A DNA stretch of 32,500 nucleotides, from NCBI GenBank assembly GCA_963575745.1, contig CAUYUJ010018463.1:145001-177500 (forward strand), given 5' to 3'. The position numbers and the translations under genes were made by a program. The number at the start of each line of letters is the position of its first letter. The first letter of the stretch is position 1. Below are positions 1-11,057 of this stretch, piece after piece. A model generated the notes under the pieces. It did no database searches, was not told the origin of the DNA, and was given only the letters and a program-made list of their open reading frames with translations. The DNA is from Prorocentrum cordatum. Lineage: Eukaryota; Sar; Dinophyceae; Prorocentrales; Prorocentraceae.

Positions 1-3000
1 TGATAACGATTTTCCAGCCACGCAATCTTATCCACCAGCTTATCGACTCTTTTCTGATACACGTTATTGCCCACCCTCCACTTATCACTAACCCAATTTA
101 TAATAAGTAAGCTATCTCCGCAGAATTCCACTTGGAGCCCATCCGATACAACATCCCAGATTATCGCCCTTTCATTTAGAATGGCTAACCGTTTAGATAA
201 CTTCTCCGCCTCCGCCCCAGAAACCTCCTGAGACATCGACTCATCCCAAGATTTCTTTTCCACCACGGAGTCCGTCCCTTTTCCAGAATACACGAAATAC
301 TCAAACGCTTTTTCATGGCCACAGTGTTTCAGGTAATCAGGCATCTTGTCGAGAAACGTCTTCCAGGAAAACTCACCGTCCTTCCACCAAGAGGCCCCAA
401 ACAGAATATGTGCCATATAGCTCCAAGGCCTTTCTCCAGATGCACCGGCTCCGACACGAATACGTTTCAGAGCGCTGGCCTCCTTCCACGATCCCTTCTG
501 CCTCAGGACCTCACTGAAGTCTGAGCGCGCACCCTCCCACGACGGACAAGAACACAGCAGCAGCCTTCTCGCGTCCCTCCAGGCACGAGCACCGATGGGA
601 GGAGCAATGGGGAGGGCCAGCCGACGACGTTTGAACTCTTCACGGTTCACATAAGCAGCATCCCAGGTGGTAGCGTGATACTCAGCAACATCTTTGGCCA
701 ACAACCACGAACGGTACAGTAAACGTTGAACCGAACTCTGAAACCCATGATCATGAAATAGCTTGCGAACCACGTGCAAACGAGCAGGGCGCCACACTTC
801 CCAGGATAGGCTGGCAGGTTTCGGTTTGTGACACATCCGCAGCAGGCATGTACCCTCAAAGACATGAATTTTTTGGACCGAGTCCTTTTCCCAGGTCAAC
901 CCTTCAGAGCCAAAAAGCAACGTAGATTGCACGATGGACTGATATCGCTTGAACTTCAGATGCCAATGCACAGCACGGGATCGGAAGTATTGGATGTGCC
1001 CAAAGAATGCCTTGCGAGCAGCGTTAAGACGGCGATCCACATCGACATGCGGCTCGCGGACAGAAACAGCGATATCATTACCCAGCACATTGAGGACGGG
1101 TACCTGCTGCAGCTCGACAAGGGCGAACTCCTCAGCACCGTCAAGGCCGATTTCCCCTGGCATATTACACCGATGGATACTGGTAATGGACTTTCCAGGG
1201 GAGCAACCAATTGCTGCAAACTGTAGGCTATCAAACTTCCAATCGAATTTCCATTGATGTAAAGCAAGTGTGAAATCATCCAACTGCCGTTGAAAAGCCT
1301 TGGGGTCGAGGCCTGAGCCAATGATGTACACATTATCGGCAAAGATGAGATGGTTAACCACGGCGGTCTCCGTTGTCTGGTTAGGGTTGATACACTCGAA
1401 GCCTATGCCTTCCTTGTCCCAATCCTGAATAATATCAGCCCACATGGCTGCCACGACGGCATTCTAACACGCTGGGCTCTCGTTTCCTCCCGTCCTAACG
1501 TACTTGTCAACTTTGACCTCAGGGACCCCGAGACCCTCGAAGAGCACCGTGGAGACCTCATCAGCTAAGGGTTCCAGAAGAGCCAGCTGAAGATACGGAG
1601 GAATACCGAGTCTGTCAAACGCATGTGAAGTCTTTTCAACCGCCATAGTCTGGAAAGCTTGTTTGACGTCCAAACTGGCGATCAGGAGCGACCTATCCTT
1701 TCCCCAGACAGCCGCGCGTTGGGCCGCACATTTGAGGGCCCCCGAGATCTCCCCACAGCAGCGCTCGGCCGCGAAACCGAAGAGCGAGATATGAGGCAAC
1801 ACCTTGGTAAAGTAGGGCTCGAGGACGACAAGGACCGACGACGAGTACCACTTCTTGACGGCACTCTCCACGGCAATACTCCTAGTAGCCTCCGAGAGAT
1901 GGGTGAGCGCTCTCAACTTTTTCGGCAACAGGGTAATGAAGGTCTGACGCCAAGATTCAGGCACGGCTCGAAGACCGAAATATCATCAAAACGCTCTGCA
2001 AAAATTCTGACGGCCCTATACGGGAGTTCTTTGAGCACCTCCGCGGAGATCCCATCTGGACCTGACGCCTTTGCCGTATGAAGACGAGAACGAGCTCGAA
2101 ACACCGCGGAGACAGGCAAGCGGGGAACGTCCTGGGATCCAGCAGCCACCCGTGCACGCAGCGAGGCCAACGAGAGATGGGCACGCGTACGCTCGTCAAC
2201 ATCTGTGTAGCTCAGCGCGTGATCCAGGAGGGAGGCGTGCCAATCGACCCGATCCACGGACCCGTGGACGCTCTCTATCGTGTGCTTCTGCGTCCTCCTC
2301 CGCCCTTCCGAGAACCTCCAAGCCACCCACCTCCTATCGAATTTCCTCTTCTCCTGGTCCCTCCTCCGCCTGACCTCCTTGAACTCCTCCAACGTCTTGC
2401 CCCTCTCCCAACTCACTTCCTCCTGCAGCCGAATAAGTTCAGGGCGCCGGCGGGGGGGGAGCACAGACGAGGAAGGGGCAGTCGAAGTAGCAGACGCCTC
2501 GCGATGACAACGTTTCTCAATCTCTGGGAGGCTGAGGCTCGCGTCGATGGAAGAGTCGACACGTGTCTGCAACGAGCAGCCGTCGTGGCAGGTCTGCGGC
2601 ATCCATCTGGAGAGGCACCAAACAGCCCGTGCAACGTATCTGGGCGCGACGACTGGTCTATCAAGCTGCAACTCAGTTCGCACCAATGCGTGGTCACTGA
2701 ACCTGCGAGTACTGCCCAACTCACGAGGCCAGGACACCGAGGCCGGCGCAAACACGGTGCCACGAGAGACAAGCACGTAGTCCAAGACCTTCCCCGCCCC
2801 CCGTGCCCCTGTTCGATATCCGTACCATGTAATCTCTCTCTCCCTGAACGTGTTGCTGGCAATCAAGCTCTCCTCCATCATCCAGTCCTCCACCTTGATA
2901 CGAAGCAACGAATACCTCCTCCTCCTTTCCCTATCCAGCCCACCATCCCCATGACAAACATCAGCGCCTAGCAAGCCTGGGCCCGTCAAGGCGGTGCCTT

Positions 3001-3483
3001 CGATGTCCGCGAGGTGTTGTCTGACTTCCACATTCGAATCTGCAGCAACTACAAGCTTGAGAGAACCATGCAAGCCTTCCCAGCACCGCCTGAGAAGAGA
3101 AATAGAACGAAGACAAACATCCGTGATGTTGAGAGCCTCCCCCACAGAGCTGTCGGGAAGGTAGAGTGAGACGAAGATAACCCGATTGAAAAAAAAACAG
3201 CCACCCATCCATCGCCACTAGACTGCTCGCGTATTGCCGTGCCCCCACGGTGCAATATGCCTGCCTTGCGACAAGAAGATAGCTGTGCAGATACCCCCAA
3301 CTTAGAGAACCAATCTGAATTAAAGTCGACATTCTCGCACTCCTGCAAGCCCAGCAGGTCCCAGTGGACATCGTGGGAGAGAAGTCGCAGCACATTATAC
3401 TGATGATTGGCGGCCTTCCCCGCCTTCTGAATGTTCTGCGAGGCGCAGGCGACGGAAACAGCACCCGAGCCCCGCGTCGTTTG
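1..3483 (-). pseudogene. LINE-A ORF2: endonuclease - reverse transcriptase - RNase H-like (broken, partial)
   Basis: Polyprotein that would nick target DNA and copy the element RNA into it. Endonuclease: LQECENV (catalytic Glu) near 3340, AADSNVEV near 3040, KVLDYVLV near 2780 and RFSDHALV near 2700. RT: KASGPDGIS near 2060, motif A LIASLDVKQAF near 1680 (AFQ instead of AFD), motif B RTGGNESP near 1480, motif C HLIFADNVYIIG at about 1320-1350 (ADN, not ADD). From 1463 to the window edge one frame stays open for about 487 codons. It contains the thumb, a linker and the first half of a permuted RNase H domain (FCGDSLLIINW), running off at base 1. Lesions: a frameshift at the 9-A run 3189-3197, another near 1955, and an in-frame TAG at 1464-1466 where LINE-C has Phe. 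No ATG lies at its start; the frame opens directly behind the ORF1 TGA. Confidence 0.88.
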
Positions 3484-3486
3484 TCA
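3484..3486 (-). other. In-frame UGA-C between LINE-A ORF1 and ORF2 (candidate readthrough stop)
   Basis: The only stop between ORF1 and the endonuclease frame here. The bottom strand reads CGT-CGT-TGA-CAA and the frame then runs on into the endonuclease without an ATG. The same arrangement, with the same GTCGTTGAC, occurs in LINE-C at 22790-22792. Confidence 0.55.
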
Positions 3487-4476
3487 ACGACGGTTGACGG
3501 TAGCAAGCCTCTGCTCCATCGTCTCTGATGTGATGGCCAAACGATGGTGCACCGCAAAGGCGTCCCAGTTCCCTTTGATGATACGCCACTGGCCCGAGCC
3601 ACCGTACTGACCACCGGCGGCGAATTCACCCAACTGCTTACGATTGCCGTCATCCGCTGGGTCGGTTCACATCTCCGAGGGTGTAGCACCGCTGCCCGCT
3701 GTTCCTTTGAGGGGGATGTTGCGAAGGCTCGAGTCTCTGGCCCAGATCCCGTGGAACCGACCGATGGCTTGCAAGTGTGGTGTCTTCCACGGCGCGCCCT
3801 CAACCCTGAACTTCACTCGCGAGGGGAAGTTGGCACCATATCCAGTCATCTGGTCCAGAAGCAAGTGTTTCTGAGCCGCATCATTCCAAGCATTTTCCCA
3901 AATCTTCTTTGCGCTCCAGAGATCATTCTCAGCGCCCGCGTTGAATTTGACACGAACACTCGCATACGATGCACGATTACCCTGGAGGCGACATGAGCCC
4001 ATGGGGTCAACCTTAGCACGAAGAAGAGGATCTTTTGTTTCCAGCACGGCTCACAAATTTGCGACCAACTGGTAGGCATTCCTGTCAGAGATAGATGTAC
4101 GGTTACGCGTCTCAGCAGAAGTCCAGTCCTCCACCCATCCGTATGCTTCCACGAAGGACGGCGCAAAGTCAGGAACGGCACCCGATCGAGTCGGAGCGCC
4201 CCCAAGGGAAGGAGGACCATTTTTCATCTGCTGCTCAAGGGCCGTGATGCGCGCAGAGTCAGCGTGCTGCTGCCTCTGGAGGTCCACAACTGCCTTTTCC
4301 GTTTTGTCCGTCTTCTCATGAAGGGTCTGAAGTAATTGACGGCTCTCTTCACTCTCACGCTTGGATCGGTCATCTCTGTCAGAAGTCCATTCCAAGAAAG
4401 CCTTAAAACCTGAATCGCTAGATTGACTGAGGATCAATTGACGCTGCTGCAACTCTTTGGCTCTTTCCTCTGCCAT
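3484..4476 (-). pseudogene. LINE-A ORF1: nucleic-acid-binding-type protein with coiled coil (two internal TGA)
   Basis: The probable start is the ATG at 4476 (MAEERAKELQQRQ), 9 bases inside an upstream in-frame TGA at 4486-4488. Residues ~20-90 are rich in E, K, Q and R and end in ITALEQQMKNGPP, a coiled-coil region matching MSDLERQMKD of LINE-C. The following domain (SFVEAYGWVEDW, VRVKFNAGAEND, EGAPWKTPHLQAIGRFHG) matches LINE-C block by block. I do not recognise a named fold; by position it is the ORF1p RNA-binding partner of a LINE. In-frame TGA codons lie at 4051-4053 (Arg in LINE-C) and 3667-3669 (Trp in LINE-C). The alignment continues in the same frame past both, so they are point lesions. 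The terminal TGA is at 3484-3486. Confidence 0.82.
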
Positions 4477-4488
4477 CTCCAAATCTCA

Positions 4489-4915
4489 CCTCCGTTTCCG
4501 ATCGTTGGCTTCAGCATCCGACATACGAGCATCTGCCATTGGTGCTGAGAGAAGACAACAAAGCGGTGCTTCGCCGATAGAAGAACAAGAAATAGCACTG
4601 AATGAAGATATGAGCGCTCGACGAATCAGCTTAATGGAGAACAAAGAATGAGAACTCTGGAATACCGCTGAGCAATCAAAGGATATGCCGACTCGCGCAC
4701 GAAGAATGTACCCTGCAGATATAACAGAGCACGGAGCCGCCCCAAAAGGCGCGCACAACTAGGCGGCCTTGGGCCAGCAGGTGTGTCACACTCCACACTC
4801 GGTAGGACAGTTGAGTACGATACGTGCGCATGCACAGAGACCCGTCCGCACGATGCGGCTCGAGGAGGCCCCCAACGGGCCAGGTCAACGCTGAGATCCC
4901 CGAGGAGGGACAGCG
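4489..4915 (-). other. LINE-A 5' leader
   Basis: About 430 nt between the element's 5' end and ORF1. Open stretches in it look like chance translation. The first bases of the element can fold: CGCTG and CAGCG (bottom strand, about 4915-4887) flank TCCC/GGGGA. Just inside lies a GACCTGGCCCGTTGGGGGCC block and then CTCGAGC, recognisably the counterpart of the LINE-C leader (GGCCTGGTCTCACC, GGGGTCCCCC, CTCGAGC). The leader therefore appears to be under common descent, perhaps as an internal promoter or packaging region; that role is inference. Confidence 0.5.
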
Positions 4916-5283
4916 TCAACCAGGTCACCGCCGGGAACCTCGTGGGGCCCCTTGCACGCGCAGGAGTGCTCAGAATCGAAGCAGAGAACTTCACAGAATA
5001 TGTCCGATTGCTGTACCGAGCAGCTCTACAGCGCTTCTGCAGCTCGAGATAAGTCAAGAAAACCATGAATATCTCTAGAAAACTCTCGCAGTGCACGCGC
5101 GAGAGCGCGGTCTCATGCAGGAAGACGCCGGGGAAAGGATGAGGAAAAAGGGAGATGGAGCAGGGCGAGCAAGAGAAGAAGGAGGGGGAGAAGGAGGAGC
5201 AGGAGAGGGAGAAGGAAGGGAAATATCAAGAAAGACATCGCCATCTCTAGAAAACTGGGAGACGGCGGTAAACCGTCAAGCTT
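4916..5283 (+). repeat. Satellite spacer between LINE-A and LINE-B
   Basis: It begins with the right half of an H repeat (TCAACCAGGT-CACCGCCGGGAACCTCGT). Then follows a stretch close to the DNA behind the unoccupied H copy at 12593 (TTGCACGCG, GAGTGC, CAGAATCGAAGCAGAGAA), and a fragment of an S2 monomer (CTGCAGCTCGAGATAAGTCAAGAAAACCAT, here given in parts, 5037-5068). The stretch 5080-5110 (CTCTCGCAGTGCACGCGCGAGAG) resembles 9463-9482 on the far side of LINE-B. It ends with the left half of another H copy (GGCGGTAAACCGTCAAGCTTGG, about 5264-5285). Confidence 0.7.
5138..5226 (+). repeat. Purine-rich (GA) tract
   Basis: Almost uninterrupted A/G for about 90 nt with only a few C or T (GAGGAAAAAGGGAGATGGAG and similar). 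No gene is visible. It lies in the spacer between two LINEs and could form H-DNA or be a degenerate microsatellite. Confidence 0.7.
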
Positions 5284-8200
5284 GGTTTTTGAGTTTGAGT
5301 TTGAGTCAGGGCGCGGACAGCTGTGACAGCTGAGCCCTAAGACTCCCAAACGGAGCACAGGGTAGCTAGAGAGGGCATCTCTTATCATCACACTGCCGAG
5401 CCACTGAGGCATAGGCAACGGAATAGGATGCAGGAACAAGGAAAAGGATGCAGTACAACATGTGAAATTGTAAAGCTGTTGGAGAGCTCCAAGCAAGATG
5501 ACATGAGTCAGCTGCTTGGATGAAAGATGCTACCCAAAATGCGCTCCACGGCCATACAGAGCCGTTGTGCTGCAATCATCTCACAAAACATGACAGAAGC
5601 AGAGGCATCAAGCGAGAAAGCTTCCTCCGCCACCAACTGCCACGTCCCGTGTACACACAAATCTATACACCATCCTGCAGCACATCCCTCCACAGAGCGA
5701 CCTCCGTCGAAGAATCCACGGAGGCCGTCTAGTTTTGTTTCACTCGCATGTTCAATAATTGAGGTATGGAACGTAACGTAACTATTTCTGGTTCTGGCCA
5801 ACCATGTCCGCCTGTCAGCTCTTTCGTTTCCTTCTCGATAGATCCACTTGAACATATTGTGGCCCCAACTCGGAGGCCTCATACCATACAACACAGAGAT
5901 ATGCTCCAGCCTGTTTTGAATGTCGCCAAGAATGTGCTTGTAGATAATATTGGATGTTGCCCAGAGACCGCTAATCCAATTCACCCCTGTGGAGGAGTCA
6001 CCAATCAATTCCATCGGCATCGAGTCCCGAGGCTCCGCATTCAACTCCGATGCATGTTCATTAATGTACGCAAGTCGTTTCTCCATCTTCTCGTCCTCCT
6101 TCCTTTGCTGCTCCTCCGTCTTCTTCCTCTCCTCCTCCTCCCTAGCATATCCCGCAGGTTGTGCATGTTTGAAATAACAATACCCCCACGCCTCCTCCAT
6201 GTCAGTAACATCCAGTGCCCGCTTCAGAAATTCCTTCCATCCCTGACCTGAAAAGGATAACGTATGATACCAATCCTTCCCTGAAGCCAACTCGAAAATT
6301 AATGGAAGTTTCTCAACGCCAGTGGTCTCCCCCCCTCATGCCGACGTGTCATTAATGGGCGATCTTTCCAAGGCAGTGATGCAATGAAGGCCTGCTGTCG
6401 GTCAGTCCACTCCCCCGACCATGCAAAAATACATTCTCTAGCCTGCATGTGCGAGTCCCCTGTGCTACGATGATGAGGTGGAGCCACCCGTCACCGCTTG
6501 TTTGCAGCGATTTCCTGCGACGGCAACTCAACAGAGGAACGCTTCTGCGACAGAGAATCCTGCGATGGAGGGGATGTCTTTGCACGCTTATGCATCTGGG
6601 AAATCAGATTGCGCCGATGCGCGGGTAATTGTGTCTGAGAACCAGGGAGCTCAAAGGAATCAACAGCATGCATCGTCTCACACACGTCAGGATGACTTCC
6701 CATTGATGCCGAGCACACAATACTTGGTAGCACATACATGGGTTCATCCTGACGTTTTCTCTTGGCCGGCGGTGGCTCACACGCAGCAAAGACGTTGGGG
6801 CCAGGCTTGCCTGAAGAATCAAAAGTACCTGGAGGAATATGTGCGGGTGTTGGGTTCAGGCGTTTCACAGCAAACGTACAGTCCTGAGCCCACTGCCACT
6901 GACGAAACAAGAATAGCTGCACGAGACGGCCGTCCCAATTCCAGGAGCATACGCCGCCCACGTTTGTACAAGTTGCATAAGTATGTACTCCAATCCATGT
7001 CGGCAGGTTTCGGGCGGCGTACCATAGAACACAACATGTTACCTTCCCACGTGTGCAACTGTTTCAAGGTGTGGTGGTCCGCTGGCATGCCTTCAGCACC
7101 GAAAAGTACAAAACTACGCAACCTAGATTCATAATGCTTGATTTTCTTCTGGAAGGGTACAGCACGATTCGTATAAAACTTGCGGAACTGATTAAATCGC
7201 TTCCAACCCCGAGCCAATTTCCAAGCCACATCATGGTGTTTGTCAGTCTTGGTCGTGACCAGGCAACCCAGGCACTCCATTTCAGAGCATCGCGGAAGAC
7301 ACAGGGGACCGAGATCGTTCACCTGGACAACGAGGTTCCCCGTCGAGGCTCCTTCAGAGTCCTCCCCAAAGGCAAGATAGTGTAGTGAGGAATCGTTCCA
7401 TCTGAAACCGTGTGTATACAGCTGAGCCGAGAAGTCCCCCACCATACGTGTGAGCTCAGTCTTTGATTTCGAGAAAAGCAACATGTTATCGGCCCAGAGC
7501 GCATGAGTAAGATACCTCCCACCAGCCTCCCCCCCCCAAATCGTACCCCAGCTTCTCCTCCTCCCAATTCAGTACAATCCTATCCCACATCAGTAGTGCC
7601 ACACACTTCCACAGGAAGGGGGCCTCCACACTGCCAGTACGTACACATGCATCCCAGGGAATACCCGTCGCCGTGGAGTCCTGAAAGGTACAGTCCGCTG
7701 TGTCCAGGATACTGGGAGCGAGCAGCGCCAACGCAAGGTCCTTGGGGAACCCAGGGATGGCATCCAAGGCCCGACTGGCCTTCTCAACCGTGACGTATCA
7801 AAGGCAGTCTGCACATCTAATGACGCGAGGTGCAGGGTCTCATCTTTCCCCCACTCCAGAGCGTGTGTGGTGACATGCTTAAGCATGGCAGTGATCTCGT
7901 GCGTGCGCATCCCCTTGCAAAATCCGTAGTTATGTAGATATTGTGGGACCCTTTTCAGATAACCTTCAGCAATATCAACCAAACATGAAGTATACCATTT
8001 GCTTAGGCTGCTAAGTAAGACGAGAGCACGAGTATCAGACAACTTAGTGATATCTTTAGCTTTCGGCATCAACACCACAAGCAACTCAGACCAAATCCGA
8101 GGAGTTGGATACCGTTGAAGATACCGGTCCTGTAATAACCAAAGAATGTGACGCAAACCTACCCACGTGATACGTTTCAACATAGAAGGAGACACTCCGT

Positions 8201-9423
8201 CCTTACCCACCGCCTTACCACACTTTAAGCGTGATCGTGCCTGTAACAATACGGACATGGAAATGGGGGAGACGTCCACAGTGTTCGCGTCCTGCAACCT
8301 CCTCCTCCTCCTCTCCTCGATGCACTCCACGTTACGTACCCCTTGCGCAGCACAGTGGTACTTGGCGAACCCGTGAGCATAGAGCGCCTTCTCCCACAAC
8401 TCCCTATCCTCCGTGAGCACATTGTCATAACTCAATTTGTCCACCACCGTCCGAGCGAGCTTCCCGTCACGATGATCGTATTCGAGTCGACGACGAGTGT
8501 GTGCACGCATCTCCTTCCTTCTCTCCTTCTTAACCCTGATGCGCTCCTCCTCCTCCCCTCCTTCACGACGCAGTCGGCGATATTCATCATCAAGTTCCTT
8601 ATGACGATCTGTCTTTTTGGGGATCTGCATTTTCTTTGGGACATTGGTGCATGACTCCTTGTCCTGTGTGCATGCATCCAAGATAACAGGAGCCAATTCA
8701 TCCGGGCAGAGACCAGATGGGTAACGAGCTGCAGCGTGCAAACGACGACCAAGGTTGGCCGAAACTTGCAATTCCGAGGCCTCGTCGCAGCACCAATGAG
8801 TGAACGTCTGTCGTGGCTTCGTTCTCCAACGTCGAGTCGGAGCGGCCGATTCGGGGACACGCAAGGTGAGCAGGGCATGGTCCGACAGGCGGGTCTTTCT
8901 GGGGTCCACGGAGCCCCTGAGTGTTGGCCTTAACCACGACACCTCCCACTGAGGCCTTTCCCAGGAGCTCGGAATACACAGGTAATCAAGAACCTTGTCC
9001 TCCTCCTCCGTCTCCTCCTTGGCCTTCCAGGTCGCACGACGGGCCCCACAAGAACTCGAGAAAACCAAACCATAATGCCACATACATTCACAGAGCTCGT
9101 CACACATGTATTGTTGCATCCTCCTCCTACCCTGCTGGGAACCTCCACGCCCACCTCCTCCTGCATTGTCCCCTTCTTCAAATCTCTCACCCTGTACTGC
9201 AGAACCAGTCAAAGCAACATCTCCAAAGACCGTGCAAGGCAGAAGCCCAACGTTGGCATCCATCCCGATCAACAAGTCCCACCCTTCCTTTGGGAAACCT
9301 AACTCGGAGCGTATCCAAATCCTTTCGAAACGACTGCAATGTTTGCGCGAATAAGATATTGTGATCCCCTTTTTTCGGCGCATGTGGTAAGTACAAGCTG
9401 GCCACAATCAACGATTGAAACAC
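5284..9423 (-). mobile_element. LINE-B: 5'-truncated non-LTR retrotransposon, degenerate
   Basis: Bottom-strand element. Its 3' tail is a short repeat, (CTCAAA)n ending in CTCAAAAACC (top strand 5285-5306). It joins the H left half GGCGGTAAACCGTCAAGCTTGG at the same point as the other elements. The 5' end is truncated inside the endonuclease domain: the coding sequence QSLIVASLYLPH begins at about 9420 and is followed directly by GAACTCGTAGAGCTTCC (9424-9440), the right part of an H repeat. About 10-14 bases of the target (ACCGCCGGGG) are missing and no clean target duplication is visible, as in some truncated insertions. A second, more diverged family than LINE-A and LINE-C. Confidence 0.88.
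5508..9420 (-). pseudogene. LINE-B ORF2: endonuclease (partial) - reverse transcriptase - circularly permuted RNase H-like
   Basis: Order of recognisable parts: endonuclease second half (MDANVG near 9260, KVLDYLCI near 9010, RLSDHALL near 8890); a basic, Glu-rich spacer; RT with GKAVGKDGVS near 8210, motif A LASLDVQTAFD near 7800, motif B RTGSVEAPFLW near 7620, motif C LWADNMLLFS at about 7475-7500; thumb; a Pro/Ser-rich linker with a basic patch AKRKRQDE near 6755. The last 260 codons (5508-6290) carry the RNase H-like blocks GDSSTGVNW, YREGNERADR, FFDGGRSVEG and FCEMIAAQRL. Lesions: frameshifts near 9305, 7795, the 9-C run 7529-7537, ~6900 and ~6295, plus an in-frame TGA at 6491-6493. The 3'UTR (5307-5507) holds a hairpin at 5308-5338 (AGGGC..CAGCTG-TGA-CAGCTG..GCCCT). 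Confidence 0.85.
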
Positions 9424-10500
<1,077 letters not shown>

Positions 10501-10745
10501 TTGCCGATCCCGCCTGAGTGCTTTTTGGCAGTAATAGGTACCCGATCGAGCTGAGATTAAGACGGCGAGCGAAAATAAGATCGAATATGATGAGAAAAAT
10601 ACTAAAGCTCTATTGAATGGTTGAATTTCGGGAAAAAATTCAAACAAGTCAAAAGTTCACAAAATTTCCGTCGAGATCTTGCCCCAACTAGCCCCCCAGC
10701 GCGCCGGAATTACGCTTCTAGCTTCGCCGCTAACACTCTTAGGGA
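10501..10745 (+). repeat. T1 tail block
   Basis: First copy of the block that closes satellite arrays in this window: CGATCCCGCC..GTGCTTTTTGGC, CCGATCGAGCTGAGAT, GGCGAGCG, AAGATCGAATATGA, GTCGAGATCTTGCC, CAACTAGCCCCCCAGCGC and GCGCCGGAATTACGCTT. It ends with GGGAAGCTCTACGAGT, the inverted counterpart of the H arm ACTCGTAGAGCTTCC. Confidence 0.8.
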
Positions 10746-11026
10746 AGCTCTACGAGTCATCTAATAGAAAACAAATCGCGTTCTTGTTCCTACTGAGCGC
10801 GGCGTGTTCAGGCATCTGAATACTTGAAACTAGCGCGTCTGATAAAGTCCTTCCGAATCTGTGCGAAACAGCTATGCAGCTCATGTGTAGCTCGAGTTAC
10901 CTCGAGGGGGCTACAATCATCTGTCCGAAATTTTGCAGACAACGAATAGTTGTTTGACCCAGCTCTGGCAGCAGACCGATTTTACTGTCTATATATTTCT
11001 AGACTAGCGCTTCGTAATACATTACT
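10746..11026 (+). repeat. Degenerate S2 monomers
   Basis: About one and a half S2-like units (GTTCAGGCATCTGAATACTTGAAACTAGCGCG given in parts at 10808-10838; GCAGCTCATGTGTAGCTCGAG at 10876; GCAGCAGACCGATTT at 10968). More diverged than the flanking arrays. No gene is visible. Confidence 0.65.
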
Positions 11027-11057
11027 TGGCGCCGGCGATAAACCGTCAACCTTGGTT

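Larger units (their letters stand above)
1..4915 (-). mobile_element. LINE-A: non-LTR retrotransposon, degenerate, 3' end outside the window
   Basis: Bottom-strand element with a leader, ORF1 (coiled coil plus conserved C-terminal domain) and ORF2 (AP-like endonuclease, reverse transcriptase, start of an RNase H-like domain). It aligns in order with LINE-C (18419-24356) over its whole visible length. The right (5') junction is sharp: the sequence at 4916-4945 (TCAACCAGGT, then CACCGCCGGGAACCTCGT) is the second half of an H repeat, the same place where LINE-C is inserted. The left end and the matching target duplication lie before base 1. Lesions are listed under the two ORFs; the copy is probably dead. 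Confidence 0.9.

Noticed and set aside
2078-2971. 297-codon open frame on the + strand
   Set aside because: It lies antisense to LINE-A ORF2, whose minus-strand frames align motif by motif with LINE-C. The Pro/Arg-rich translation is a shadow.
7795-7800. Programmed frameshift in LINE-B between motif A and motif B
   Set aside because: LINE-C reads through the same place in one frame and LINE-B has several other lesions, so decay is the simpler explanation.
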